Below, in pieces: positions 24,597 to 37,468 of a stretch of 64,000 nt of DNA. The stretch comes from Hyalella azteca. Lineage: Eukaryota > Arthropoda > Malacostraca > Amphipoda > Hyalellidae. The notes beneath the pieces are model-generated. The model was not told where the DNA came from and did not search any database. It was given only the letters and a program-made list of their open reading frames with translations. The stretch is from assembly GCF_000764305.2 (NCBI RefSeq), contig NW_025933076.1, positions 158,484-222,483 on the forward strand, given 5' to 3'. Both the position numbers and the translations under genes were made by a program. Position 1 is the first letter of the stretch, and each line of letters opens with the position of its first letter.

Positions 24597-25261
24597 GTTC
24601 GGGTCCCGAAGTTGGCCGTACGGTGACTGTGCTCTACAGCGACGGCACGCGACGCCTCAACAAAACCAACTCGCGCTCGCAGATAGAAATCCATCAAACT
24701 ACCACAACCGTCACTTCAGCGTACACTTTCAATACTCAACACCTTCATCATCCTTACATTCATCACTATAACCCTCATCACCATTCTCGCACGTCAGCAG
24801 GTTTCAATAAACCATACGACGATGGAAACATTCGTGACCACAGTTTCAAGCAACGTGGGAGTAGAAACGGCAGGTTTCAAGTAAAGAAGAGGTTCTCTAG
24901 CCACGATGCATTGAGGTTTGAAAGCAATGAAGATACAGGCACCAGGTATGAGGGTAAAAGTGCAGTCAAGTACCAGGAAGAGTCAAATAAGCGATACGAC
25001 AAAGAAATAATCGATAGCTCCCGACAACGGGAAAGTCCTCTCAAGTATGTGGATGATAGCCCCGAGGCGGCGTGCCCGGGTGACTGTTACGAGCTCGGTG
25101 CCATGAGCTACTTCAGCACCTCCGCCGCTCAGTCGCCCCAGACGCCTCAACGGCCTCACTCACTCGGGTCTCTGACATCGTTGTCGCGGCGGACCAAAGA
25201 CTGCGATATCGAAGTCGTGCATCTTGATGACTGCAACAGCGTCTCACTACAGCAGAATTGA
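24597..25261 (+). CDS. Terminal coding exon of an unrecognised gene
   Basis: This 665-nt block begins after a clear acceptor (TTTTTGTTATCTGCACCAG, ending 24596) and ends with TGA at 25259-25261. It takes one base of its first codon from the previous exon and then encodes 220 residues. It opens with SGPEVGRTVTVLYSDGTRRL, a compact, well-formed segment. A His/Tyr-rich stretch follows at about residues 45-61, then a charged, Ser-rich low-complexity tail with S/T-P sites (SPQTPQRPHS) and an acidic Cys-containing end (KDCDIEVVHLDDCNSVSLQQN without the first residue). The GC content and codon use are clearly coding. Such a tail would suit the cytoplasmic end of a receptor or a scaffold protein, but I do not recognise the family. 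Upstream exons must lie to the left, in or beyond the window. The short frames on the opposite strand are shadows. Confidence 0.85.
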
Positions 25262-28200
25262 TCACAGATACCGTTACAGGCGGCGGCATTGATCAGCACA
25301 ATCGCTCTCGTACAATCACGTGTCGATGAACTGTAGTTTTGAACGGAAAACTCATGATGTGCGTTGTTTTTGGAGCTACTATCCTGGATAAAAGATAAAA
25401 CCAGAGATCGCATCATAAGTATACTTTTGATGATCTTTTTAGTGAGGTCCTTTCAAAGTGTTCTAGAATTTTTTTTTGTTCTCATACCAAATTAAAATGA
25501 GCACTACTGATCTTTTGAATCAACGCACCACTTAATAAAAATGAAATGTTCACGCTGTAAAAATGAACAGTATTCATATTTTGGTAGAGAGTATTTTTAA
25601 ATTTATCCTAATTCTATAGAGTGTTAATAACAGGTACAATTCTTCACAATTCTTCAGATTTTTGGCACTGGAATCAAATAGTTTAAATGCGAATAGAAAT
25701 TGAATGAAAGAAGTCAGCTTAATTAAATTACTACAGCTTCTGAAGTTTTATTGGTTTTAACGGAAAGGAAAATCGAAAAAAATTAAATGCTCACAAAAAT
25801 TATTTTTGGCTTTCGAGAAGAAAGCATCGCCAGTTTGATGATCTGAAAATTTAAACATGAATTCTTCATTGAGGTTCGGAAGGAAATATTTATTCCTTGT
25901 ATAGCAGGGAGTATTTATTAAATTCCCGACCATATAAAGAAATCAAAATGATTGCCCTGAACTGCGATCGAGTGAAGCTGCGCAAAATGCTAAAAGAAAT
26001 TTGGTACATCGATGCGAAACAGTAAAAAGCTCTGAGGTATTATAATTTCAAATATCTAAGTAATTTATTACGAGTAAAATGGAAACCCTAAGTTCCTTGC
26101 CACGCGCATAATGGATTCAAATACCGTTTTTTTAACGAACATGAACAAGAATGCGTGATATACGAGTTGAGATTCAAAAGTAAGATAATGTCTTGGGAAT
26201 TATAATTCTTGTATTTTGTATGACGAGAGAGTTCAACTATAAACTTCAGCTATTTTTGAATGTGGAATAACATTTATTTAACTTCATTAAATATCTATTA
26301 TTATTTGTTGTGCCATATGTTATAATAATTTTTATAAATTGGGAATCACAAAAAGAGTTATATGGTTAAATTCACCTGCCAATTCTATATTTCATAATAC
26401 AACACATAAATGTGAGGCAACTAGAGCCGATCTTTGATCGTTGCTTATACCATGTACAATGTCCTCCAAGAGAGCGCATTTATGGGAACCTTGGACAGCT
26501 TATAGGTGGCCATTGAATAATCTAAGTTTAGCTCATAAAACCCGCATGTGAGCAGAACGCAGCCCAATTCAAAGCATATTGAACTTTGAGTCTCGTTGTG
26601 GATCTGGCAAATATCTATTGCAATTTGAGTGGACCTGAACCACTCTCACCGGGTGAAAAAGTTTTATGTCAGTCGAAAGAACTTGCAAGCATGAATTCCG
26701 TGTTGTAAGATTTAGTAGGTGCACTCATGCTTACCTGGGATATTTTGACTAAATTGAAAAATGTAACATTTGATTTCACCTTTTTGTATAACAATTACCA
26801 GAAAATTCAGTGTAAGGTTCATTCGACAGTATGTTTTGAGTTAAATAATTACTTCGTTGAATTTAGTAGATGAATAAATGAAAATTAAGTTTTATTCTAA
26901 TTATCTGCTGAAAGGCATAAATATAACATCTTCGAAGATATCATACATAAAATCAGTCAAAAAAGATTGAATTAAGATTGAATTCGACAAAAGAAAGATT
27001 GAATTCGAAAGATTGAAAGATTGAATTCGACAAAAAATTCTCGCGAACACGACCTGAAGAAATAAGCATAAATTGATGTTGGAATCTAATAGTATTCACT
27101 ATTAAATTCAAAGTATTTTCCGCACGGTTCGCAAACATTTTTAGCGTTTCATAAGCATCATGTGTCGAGTAATAAGTATGAATTTATTGCAATTATTTTA
27201 AACATATGTATTAGTTAAGTGCGTCGTGTAGACTTCCCATGTCAGAGCGTGGTACCAGGAAACATTCATTAGGGATGGTTCTTGCTAACGGGTTTTTAAA
27301 ATAAAATTTTTTTAACAGAATTTTAAGTTCTGAATACTGACCATTGTAATTTTTTTTTCTATGGAATCCTCAATCGCCGTTGGATATGAGTGCTCTACAA
27401 AATGCACTCAATTACCAACACCTTTTTATTGTATACCATTATGCGACTTATAGATTTAAAATTTTTGAATTGTTTAGTTGAGAGTGGGGGCCATTGCAAT
27501 GCGGCAATATTTGTCCTCGACGTCATTCCTTTGAGTGAATTTGGTAACAAAATGACGCAATTTATTCAATTAGGGAAACTAAACAAACGACCTTGACCAG
27601 CGGATAAATCATATTTTACCGAGCTCATACTAACATTGCGTTGAGTATAGAATTCAGAGTGTGTCACTATGGAAACCTCAAAAACTGAAGTAATGATCCA
27701 AGTATAATCATGCATAAAGGCTAACTCGGTCACCCTAAAAATACCTCACATCTGCGACCAGTCGTAAAGAGCTATTCCTTGATCGATGTTCTTAACTGAC
27801 TAAAGTGATTCGAAGTTAGAAGTTTCTCTAGATGACCGCCCATAAAATAAAGCGTTGAAAGCATCAACCGAAAGATTGACGAGAGATTGACGCGAGAGAC
27901 AATCCTGCTGGGCAATTTGATTTCTTCATTGAGCATGAAAAATTCCATGGAAATGTAAACTCAATGTCAGTGGCCAAGAAAAATACCAGAAGATAAAAAG
28001 TTGAGCAAATTACAGCTTTCCTACAGAATGGGGTCGAGTCGGAAAAGTACCTGCGAGATCAATTGCGAGGAAGCATTCGGCGTCGGGGAAGAACTGCAGT
28101 AAAGCCCATTTATTAGATGCCAGTGTCGAGCTCACAGCGCAGTGGGTCTCTTCTTTGGAATGGTAAGAAGTTTGCGTCATATAGTAGTAGGGTTGCGAAA

Positions 28201-30399
28201 CAAGCGAAGAATTTCAGGCTGCCGGGAAGATGGCTAGTTAATTTATGAACAAGAAACGTGCAGAGGCAACATACAAATTGTAAGGATCTAAATTGAACGT
28301 AAAATATGGTTTGGCACGTCCATGATTTGACAGGTTTTAACTTGAACCAAAATGTCGTTGTGTGTGTTTAGGAGAGTGAAAGGTTAACACAGGACCAAAA
28401 TTTAACATTTTTAATGAATCGAGATTGAAAAAGAATATGAAAAATAGTAACTGTGAAAATACTCCATTTCCAAGTTGCCCACCTATATTAATATGCTTCA
28501 AATATTGAATAAATAAAACACAAGCATTTTCAGAGTGAGAAACGCTCGATGCGGCATCACCGTGTATATGGCGAAATTTCGATAGTAGTTATTTGTGTGT
28601 ATTGTAGAAAAACTTTGAATGTAACTGAAAACTGTTTCATTCGCAGATTTTTTATTAGAGGTGTTGGATTTTATGTAAAGGGCGATGCCTCTTAGATTCA
28701 CAATTTGGATTTGTTAATGGCACGGATCTAATGGTTGTTGGGTGTTTCACGAATTAATTATTCGTGAATGAAATATGTTAAGTTCGACATATCATGAGTC
28801 TCTACCAGTAAAGTATATTCCATGTGTAACGTGTATTTTCATTAATTTCCATTCTTCCTTTAAATTTTTGCAGTGGCTGAATATATGGATCCCAATAGAT
28901 ATTATTCTAATTAAGATTTTTATTGTAGAAGAAGCTGGGTATATTGTTAGATCTGTATATCTTCTATACATATCGCGGTAGTTGGAGCTAATTGAACTTT
29001 TTAGTTGCAGTTAGAGTGGGCGAAGAAAAGTTACTTCTGATTCCTATTGGAGGTATAGTTTTCGAGTAAACTGTCAGAAGTTATTTCAGTGATTTCGGAT
29101 GAATAAAAATAATGCCATAAAAATTCTGCGTTTGAGACTTTTACAATGTTTAATTTAACAAGTGATATTTGCATTTGTGTTTTGATAGTAGCTAAAACAA
29201 GGTGTGTCTGTAAGAAAAGCATGTTTGCTGTCATAAATAAACCCAGAGCGTTTGTTTCAGAATGAAAACAGTTGAGTTTAAACTATTGACCGAACAGTTT
29301 CATTTGTTAGTATAAGATACCGAAAAATTGAAACTATTATAGGATGTGAATTTTATGGCAGGATATAAAATTTTCCTGATTTTGATTAATAATCCGGTTG
29401 AAAAATGAAACAATAACTACTCATTCTGGTATATCTAAAAAATATCCTAATTCTAAGCAAAAGTTACCGAAATCAAAAACGTAATTGAATTTACTAAATC
29501 CGCTTTCTAGTGGAATTGAATCGATTTAATTTATGTAAACATCACCAAGAAGAGTGTTGGTTGGAAATAGAATGAAACCTCCTGGCAACCACTTGACTTA
29601 ACAAGAATATTTTTTTCAAAAACGTACAGAATAAAATGTAATCATGAAGATCAAGAGATTATCTTGTCTTCGCATTGAATTTAGTATAAAATATGCCTGC
29701 TCATGTGTGCATGGAACAAAAATATTCCATATTTCAAGGAGTTAACCGAAATACGTTATCAGGTTTGCATTATGATCATGCTTTTAGGTTATGGCTTCGT
29801 GCGAAAGCCTCCAGACGCAAGCTTTTCAAAAGCCTGTGTCCACAAACTCCGTGAATTCCGCCTCCGCAGATGCACGTCCATGAAATAAATTTCAGAGATG
29901 AATTTCAGCGCAATTCATTCAAATGGTGCAAGCTTAATTGACACATACATACAATATTTTAATTTAATTTAAAGGCATTCCGTTGAAAAAATAAAAATAT
30001 TATTGTAAATAACAATAAAATATTTAGCACATCAATTAACATCTTTCAGATGTATCTGTCGCGCACAATCTTACATTATCACGAAAACGTTACCAATTGT
30101 GGGGCGTTTTTGTTCAGAATGAAATTTATATTTCGAATAACGTCAAGCCAGGACCATCGGATAAATTGCAATGGTTGGTCTTCAGTAAAATCGTTTGCTT
30201 CGTTTGACCTTTTTTGATATGAAGAAAGCGTATGATTATTGCTTCATTAAAATTTGCATGTCCGTGAATATTAATGTTGATGTAAAGCGCCAGGCCATCA
30301 GGCATTGTTGAGAAAAAATTTGAAGCGCTGAGCCATCGCGTATTTTAACAAGTTTCCTCGGAATGCTTTCGTCGTTCCCGGACTTGCATTTTCGATTGT
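25262..30399. other. 3' UTR then intergenic or intron DNA
   Basis: After the terminal exon comes AT-rich DNA. A GATTGAATTCGA-type short repeat occurs at about 26960-27040. At 28027-28098 a plus-strand block with acceptor and donor is a weak exon candidate, treated as a finding. Other open frames (27390-27596, 28498-28701, 28775-28981, 29031-29234, 29703-29888) have no support. Confidence 0.45.
25534..25539 (+). promoter_or_regulatory. Candidate polyadenylation signal
   Basis: The first canonical AATAAA after the stop at 25261 lies 273 bp downstream, a reasonable 3' UTR length. Cleavage would be expected shortly after, near 25550-25570. Confidence 0.4.
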
Positions 30400-30950
30400 G
30401 GCGAAATTGTTCTAAAAAAACTAAATTGTCTAAAAGAAAAAAAATTAAAATTTTAGAATAAACGAAGATATATGTTCGATGAATGAAATGAAATTATTCC
30501 AATTTAATGAAGGAAAAGATGCAATAACAAGACCAAAATTTTGCGAGTCAAAGAAACGAAATTGTGCGAATGCAAGAAACTAAATTGTAGAAATTCGAAA
30601 AACGAAATTGTGGAAATTCGAATAACGAAATTATTAGAATAATAAATTGTGCGAATGAAGGTAACAAATCTGAACGAATAAAGGAAAAAAGTTGTGCTCA
30701 TGAAATTTTTAGAATTGTTGAAAGTAATTTGTTCGAATGGAAAAAACTTAGTTGTAAGATTAAAATATACGGGATTGTTTGAAATAAATTTTTAGACTGG
30801 AATAAACGAAAATACCGGGATGAAAGAAAAGGCATTTTGATGATGTATGATGGAAGCGAAATTTCTTGCACGAAAGAAACGAAATGGTCTGAATTCAAGA
30901 AACGATATTTTTGAAGGTTAGAAACGAAACTTTTCGAATAAAAGCTATTG
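30400..30950. repeat. Degenerate AACGAAATTGT minisatellite
   Basis: Roughly eighteen loosely spaced units resemble GAAACGAAATTGTGCGAATG, with period near 30 bp and strong divergence. The array generates overlapping Phe/Leu/Ser-rich minus-strand open frames (30504-30701 and 30698-30898), which are not genes. Confidence 0.75.
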
Positions 30951-33900
30951 AAAAACTATATACATTTGATCTCAGTTGTGTCTCTCAAAATCGTCCGAGG
31001 GAACAGCAATTCCAAGAGGTTCTCTGTGAACGACCAAAATCGGAGTTTAATTCATGTTTCTCGTACACCGAGATTAGAACTTTAGATGCACGTCACGGAG
31101 TCTCTCGACGATTTCAACTTACCAACCTGAAAGTTAACGTGATTAAAAAATTAAAAATTTTGATATTTTAAAGTTAACTTTACCAGGAGGAAGCGTATTG
31201 CTTAAGTTAGTAAGATTCTAGAATGTTAAATGCTGACGTGTTGAATTTAGAGCTTCACTCAATGGTATTCCGTATCAGAATAAGACAAAGAAGCACTCCT
31301 GGTCTACCTTTAACGATGAATTGCTTCTCAACTACGACCTCTGACGGTGAGTGGCTACCATCATCAGCAGATTAGAAAACTTTACCCCTTAAAGCAGGTG
31401 AGCACGAGCAAAACTTTAGAAAAAATGATTCCCGACGAACTGACATTATTCAGAATTGTTCAACGACGAGAACAGACATTATTTAGAATTGTTCAACGAC
31501 GAGACTGCGATGTCCTGTGAGATTTTTTGCTATATTTAGCAATTTTATTTTATTCAATGGTTTGGGTTGACACACGGAAGATTAAATTATCAGTAATTAG
31601 CTGACCTGGTGATATTAAATAGCTTCAGCGACATGAAGAAAAGCGTTAGAACTCTTTGAAGAGGCCCCTTCATCAATTTAAGTCATTATATATTTTTATT
31701 ATGGAACTTAAGTAAGTTATTTTAGTTAAATTTCTTAATTGACGTCTTGAATTTGATTCCCTTGCATAATGGCGGCAGGAAAAACGTTACAAACTGCGCG
31801 CTCCACGTGACTATAATTAGTGTCTGAATCTTACAGCTGCATGGCAGTCCTGCTCAACAATTCACGGCTAAAATTCAAATGTTTAAAATTCGTGGCTCTC
31901 CAAACATTTGGATATCTTGGAGAAAAAATTTCATTTGTGTAAGGATGTTTATGCAAATTTCACGATCTTCAGGAAGCGTTTGCAGCTTCACCGCCGTGAG
32001 CTCAAGTAACGGGCGTGCGGCGACGTAAACAATCGTGCACTGAAATAAGCCCCAGTAAAATCAAACACGAACACATTCTGCAGCCAGAGAGAAAACGATA
32101 CCTTGCATGAAGTTTGTTCAAAATTTCATTATCTTGCATTCATGATTCTCTAAAGATAAAATTTTAGAACTTTATCCTATCATTTCCCAAGGCTACTGCG
32201 TTGAGAAGCTAGCCCTGACCAATGACCCATAATAGCAGGTGGTTGACTTAATGGTCAAAAATTGGCTGCAGGCTCTTTTGCGGATCTACGGCACTTTTGA
32301 GCCATTCATGCCAGGTCGCGAATTTGGCTCCGCAATTTGTGGAGCACAGCCTAAGTCTGGGAAGCGCTCTACAGGCCAAGCTACGTGACTGCGAGAATAA
32401 CGTTGTGCTATTTGAGATCGTGCCGTTATTATAAATGAAAAGGTAGGCATTTGATATAATTAACAATATTCGACGAATGTCTGATTTTGAATTTACTTTT
32501 ATTTAATGAGAACGAAGATGTATAGTTTGTATTTATAACATGAAGCCGATTTTTGGGATAGGTGCTTGATTGCCTCAAAATTTTTTAATAAATAGATCCG
32601 AAATTATATGAGCGAATTTAAAAATGTTCATGTTATATGTAGTTTTATGAAATGAAATGACTCTCATTCGATTGGTGGATTAACGCTCGACTTTGGTGAG
32701 GTTGTCGGGTGAATGGGGTGATATTTTTTGCGTGATTGTGGTTAGGTTGTTAGGGTTATGGTGAGATTTCCTATCTTATTCAATTGATTGAGTGGTTTAG
32801 CGTGTAAGAAGAATATAATCCTGCTAAACGAGTCTTAAGAGTTAAACAGATTGCAAAGAATTAAACAGACAGTTAAACAGTTATTCTGTTAATAAGGGAT
32901 GACCTGTTATCAGATTCACTTCTCATGAATCAGGACTTATAAACCTCGCTAGTTACCCCAAACTTAATCTCTAAAAAACGCTACTTAACATCTATCTTAT
33001 CGCAAAAAGTGCAGACTCGAGGAACAACAAATCTTGAAAGATAAACGATGGTAGGTATTTGGCATAACAAATACTGAGCATATTCACCGAGTTTTTCTTT
33101 ATCGCAGCGAACGTGGTGAGTAGTGCGAAAGTTAAGGAGTCTTAGGAAGTTCTGAAAGCTTTTAAGATCGGGCGAGCGAGTATAGGATAGTTTTTATGGC
33201 GCGATCACTGGCGACACAAAAGCCTGCCAACAACATCTTTGCGAGTTGTTCGGATGGAACAGAAAACTAATGTCGTCCGAAGACGAGTTTATCATGAATC
33301 CTAAACTGACGTACTAGGAGCAGGAAAACTTTGTTATGGTATTAAAAAAATATTTTGTTTGAAGTAGAGTTTATGCAGGTTCTCAGTGTGAAGTAAAGTG
33401 TATGAAGGTTCTAAAACAAGCATATGATGTAAAGAAGAGTGCATGGAAGTTCTATAACAAACATAGACTTATTGGAAATATTGAACTTTTCATGAGTATG
33501 GCCATTGTGAATGAAAAATGAGTATAGTTTTCGGTCAACTGATTAGAAGAAACGTCAAATTTAATTCATAGCAGCCAGTTTTTGAACCTAGAATAACTTT
33601 GATGGCCATTCTGGCCCAACTTCTTGAAAAGGTAATCCCATATTTTTGAATAAATTTGCCATAATGCTGTCTCCTGCACTGAACTTTCGGTCGACCTCAG
33701 CGTTAATAAAATGCAAGCGGTAGGTGGGGCATGGAACGCAAATCAAATTCGGTTTACGGGTCAGTGAATGGGAAGCGCAAGAACACTTACGGCGCTTATT
33801 TTGATTTAAGTGCGGCTCGTCTGCCTTCTTATTACCTTTATAGTTCTATGGATTAAATTCACTTTTAGTTCACATTCTGTTAGTAAGATGCGAGTGATGG

Positions 33901-34529
33901 CTTAATCATTGTGGTCCTGTAAGGTAACTTTGACAAAAATTGAATTCATTATAACTACATAAATTTTTCTCGACAGTTAGAAAAAGCATCGAAAACTTCA
34001 AGAACACCTTTAGTACAAGCATAAAAAATTGCATGTTAAAATATTCGATTCCAGCGCATTCAGGGGTTCGTTAACATCAAAGATAAATGTCATTTAACTT
34101 TAATTTCCCGTGCCTTTAACAAATACAATGCCTCACTATAGCACTAAACAGCGCTCCTAAATTTCACTCGACCACCACTTTATAAATAAGTAGGCCATAA
34201 TATGTTATAAAATTACACTGAAAAGTGCCCACTCATATTTAATTAAAATCTCTTGTGCCGTACTACGAAAATTGATATAATGCCTTTTGCATGGGTTTCG
34301 TCTGTATATTGGAATTTCACAAAGCATTAATTCATAAAAAGAATGACTTTTTCTCATCATATACGTATCTATGACCAGTACCTACCAACAAGTAATACAT
34401 ATCACATGTATTTTTCTTTGAATTAGGTGCGCTGAAGAAATGTCTTACTTAATAACAGAAGCCACAATCCGGCCACTCGATCGGTATCCTGGCATTTGCA
34501 GCTTCAGCAGCACTGCAGCAGCACTGCGT
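30951..34529. other. Non-coding stretch with small direct repeats
   Basis: No supported exon lies here. A 33-bp unit containing ACAGACATTATTTAGAATTG occurs twice near 31440-31505. Loose repeats of a TGAAGTAAAGTGTATGAAGG type lie near 33355-33465. A minus-strand acceptor directly followed by a donor near 31115-31145 would leave an exon of only 4 nt and was not accepted. Confidence 0.45.
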
Positions 34530-35030
34530 CAACTCTTCACGCACGCAACTGTTGTCCAGCCCACACATTGCATGCATGCGATACATTGTACGCGCGTGAC
34601 TACAACATCCAGCATCGTCTGTGCAACATTCAGTGCGGTGTTTACTCAACATATAGTGTGATGTTTGCTCAACACTAAGCATAACATTCAGTGTGATGTG
34701 GTAACATACCAAACATTGCATACATGCGATACATTGTACGCGCGTGACGCAACATCCAACATCGTTTGTGCAACATTCAGGGCGGTATTTACTCAACATC
34801 TAGTGTGATGTTTGCTCAACACTAAGTATGATGTTTGCGTAACATTCAGTGTGATGTGATCACATAACACTCATTGCATGCGTGCGAAACATTGTGCGCG
34901 CGTGACTGCAACATCCAACATCGTTTGTGCAACATTCAGGGCGGTGTTTACTCAACACCTAGTGTGATGTTTGCTCAACACTAAGTATGATGTTGGCGTA
35001 ACATTCAGTGGGATGTGGTCACATAAATGA
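34530..35030. repeat. Tandem array with units of about 150-158 bp
   Basis: Three long units are aligned on CGCGCGTGAC at 34591, 34739 and 34897, giving spacings of 148 and 158 bp. Each unit contains several shorter internal repeats built on CAACATTCAGTGTGATGT and CTCAACACTAAGTATGATG. A TGCATGCGATACATTGTACG block precedes the anchor in each unit. The open frames on both strands inside it (34440-34661, 34449-34799, 34496-34678) are repeat translations. Confidence 0.85.
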
Positions 35031-36565
35031 AGGCGATAAAAGCGCTCTAGTTGGAACGTAGTCTGCTCTGAAACCTTCTCTGAGATGTCATCAATCAGAC
35101 TCCTATATATTCAATGGTTGATTGATTTTTAGTCTACTTTTCACAGTTAAATTGAGTTGCACCATTTCCTAGTGCCCGATAAATGATAGTGATCTTGTGC
35201 AGATTTGTTTTGAACTGAATAACGTGCAAAAAATGATCCGATTGTGTAGTGTGTTTCGAAGCCAGCACAAAACGCTTGCAAATTGTATGAGAAAAATATT
35301 GCGAAAAATCTATTCATGAATGGAATCTTTTGACAAAAAAATAACGGACAATTGAGATTCTTACTGTTTGTAGATCGTCATTATTTATTTTAAAAATGCA
35401 GGAAACAATCCCCGTGGGAAAAAACGAACTATCTCCGCGTATGTTCATTTTATTCGAAAAAGCGAATCGACAGCAATTGCCTTCACTTTTAATTTGCAAC
35501 TGAATCAAAAAATCTGTTAACGAAATGTATACAATCCGAGAAGCAAAAGTATTGAATACAATGAAGCAAACTGACAATGAAAAACCACTATTGATTTTAA
35601 TGAAACTTTTATAGTGTGATGGAAACTTCTTTGGCGTTCATTAGCTGAGAGGGAGTTCAATACAAAAGTTGATCATTTTACAAAGAAAAATTTAAATAAC
35701 TAACGCAAAAGTCCTGAATGACTAACGCAATTGGTTCAACTCTCACTTGATTAAAGCCAGGCTATTGGGCAAAGCCCTTTCAAATCAAGAATATTTTTTT
35801 ACTCTATGAACCTTCGCCTTGCGACTTGGGGGCTTATTTTGGAATTCCGAGCCATTTTCCTGCTCCGAGTGAACAGCAGCTTTCTTAAGATGCTCTTCAG
35901 AAGTTACGATATACCTAGAAAATTATTTTCCATTCGATTATTGTATATGTAAACCTTAATTTCATTTGAAATCGTCAGAAATATTATTCGACAACCCCAA
36001 AGCTTGACCCTCTCCAATGGTATTGCTATATGTGCGTGATAGATTCAACTGTTTGCAAACATGAAGTGCAGAGTTGCTGCAAAATTGAATTAAATTAAAA
36101 ACTACGAGCAAAATCCTAAAACGCAAGAGGCTTCTCTATAATTAAGCTGGCCGGTATAATTATGACCAATCTATAAAATTGCTTAGATTCTAAAATAGAA
36201 TTTTCCATGACTTCTTGAATTCGAGACAGCGTGGCGAAGAGCTTTTTAAGTTATTTCTCTGCTCACTTTGCAATGGGCTAACTTTTACCTGCGTTTTTGG
36301 CCACACTATTTCAATAACTATTATGTCCCTTATATATTTTATACTCTTGGGCTATGTTATTTATCTCTTGACTTTATATTTACCTAATAAACTTCCTTCG
36401 ATAGTTTATTTTTGTTATCGTCCTTGTCTGAATAACATCGGATTACATGAGCATATTAAGCAAAATAATGTGCACGTGACTCATCCAAATTTTTGTTTTG
36501 ATCAAAAAATTTTGTTTGGATATGAAAGTCAATTCTACTATACTGTAATTTTGGATTGATGATTT
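35031..36565. other. Non-coding stretch
   Basis: The 114-codon plus-strand open frame 36215-36559 is hydrophobic and AT-rich, has no splice context or family resemblance, and is within chance length for such DNA. The minus frame 35314-35577 is similar. Part of this stretch may be the 3' UTR of the minus-strand gene ending at 36566. Confidence 0.45.
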
Positions 36566-36782
36566 TTAGATTAAACTCAGATTCGAGCTATTTTGTTGCT
36601 TCTGAAGATTATAATGACCTTCTTTTACCATGCGGGTACCCGCTACTCCTCCGTGTAATGGCGCCATCTCGCCGTGATGTTCATTATTCTCCTCCACATC
36701 AATTATCTGGCTTAACTCTGCGTCATTAAAGCCACGCACCGCATGCAATGACAAACTCAAGAAACTCAAGCTTTGCACCGAA
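36566..36782 (-). CDS. Probable terminal exon of a minus-strand gene
   Basis: Reading right to left, an acceptor-like CGCGTCACAG ends at 36783 and the frame runs 72 codons to TAA at 36568-36566. The first base completes a codon begun in the previous exon. The N-terminal part, SVQSLSFLSLSLHAVRGFND, is followed by an acidic, His-containing segment (AELSQIIDVEENNEHHGEM) and a polar C-terminus (HYNLQKQQNSSNLSLI). The second half in particular has amino acid use typical of a real cytoplasmic tail. The pyrimidine tract before the acceptor is moderate, so the exact exon start is uncertain. Upstream exons should lie at higher coordinates. The 51-nt block at 37418 is a candidate, but its phase does not fit directly. 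Confidence 0.45.
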
Positions 36783-37417
36783 CTGTGACGCGCTCGTGAC
36801 GGTGTGAAGAATAGAGATGAAGATCTTGAGTGTAAACGATGATGAACTTGGAAGAATCGCATGTACGTTATAAGATAGAGTTAATTAATTGGGAATGCAT
36901 TTAAACAAATAATTAAAATTAGAAAGAGGATCTTCATTCATCACTCAAGGTAACCGCTTGAAGCTTATGATAGTAAATAATGACATCTTCAATTCAGAGA
37001 TTCAAATAACGGCATTTTCGGATCGAAATTAATGTGGACGCTTTGTTCACGTGGAAAAATAATTGACTTAACCAGATCATTCATGCACATCTGCTTATTT
37101 CTTCAGCGAAATTTCTGCTTATTCGTCCTTAAATTTCGTTGCGGCTGCTCAGCAATAACGTCCTTGATGAAGGAAAATATAGATTTTTTCTCAAAGAAAA
37201 ATTGCTTAGTTGAAGTAGTTAATTAGTACGAGTTTTTCTGCAAGCATCCCCGTTGATTTTCACGCTGTTTGTAAAAATCATTGGAAAGCTTCGCGTGCTC
37301 CAGAAAACGAGTTAGGCCAAACTCTCCCATTTAATTTTCGACGGGGATAGTGAATGGGTTATTTCCACCCTTTCCTGGTAATTAAGAAGATTTGTGGACG
37401 ACGTGGCTGCTACTCAC

Positions 37418-37468
37418 CACTTCATTATTGGCTGGCTCAATTACGGCGAAAAATGAACTTCTTCTGAC
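37418..37468 (-). CDS. Small internal exon candidate, minus strand
   Basis: This 51-nt block is bordered by a very good acceptor (GCGTTCCTTCCTCGTCAG, ending 37469) and a perfect donor GTGAGT (37417-37412). Only one frame is open, the in-phase one (phase 0 to 0), giving 17 residues, VRRSSFFAVIEPANNEV. The other two frames contain stops. It lies 635 bp upstream of the probable terminal exon at 36566-36782 on the same strand. That exon needs two bases from the previous one, so an intervening exon or a different acceptor is required if both belong to one gene. The splice signals are strong. The function is unknown. Confidence 0.45.

Noticed and set aside
31111..31145. Minus-strand acceptor immediately followed by a donor
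   Set aside because: The sites would leave an exon of only 4 nt, so the pairing is most likely fortuitous.
34449..34799. 116-codon minus-strand Cys-rich frame
   Set aside because: It lies mostly inside the tandem array at 34.5-35.0 kb, and its Cys/His content comes from the TGCATGC and TGTTG motifs of the repeat.
36215..36559. 114-codon hydrophobic plus-strand open frame
   Set aside because: Its length is within chance for 64 kb of AT-rich DNA. It has no splice context, no family resemblance, and hydrophobicity is expected from T-rich codons.
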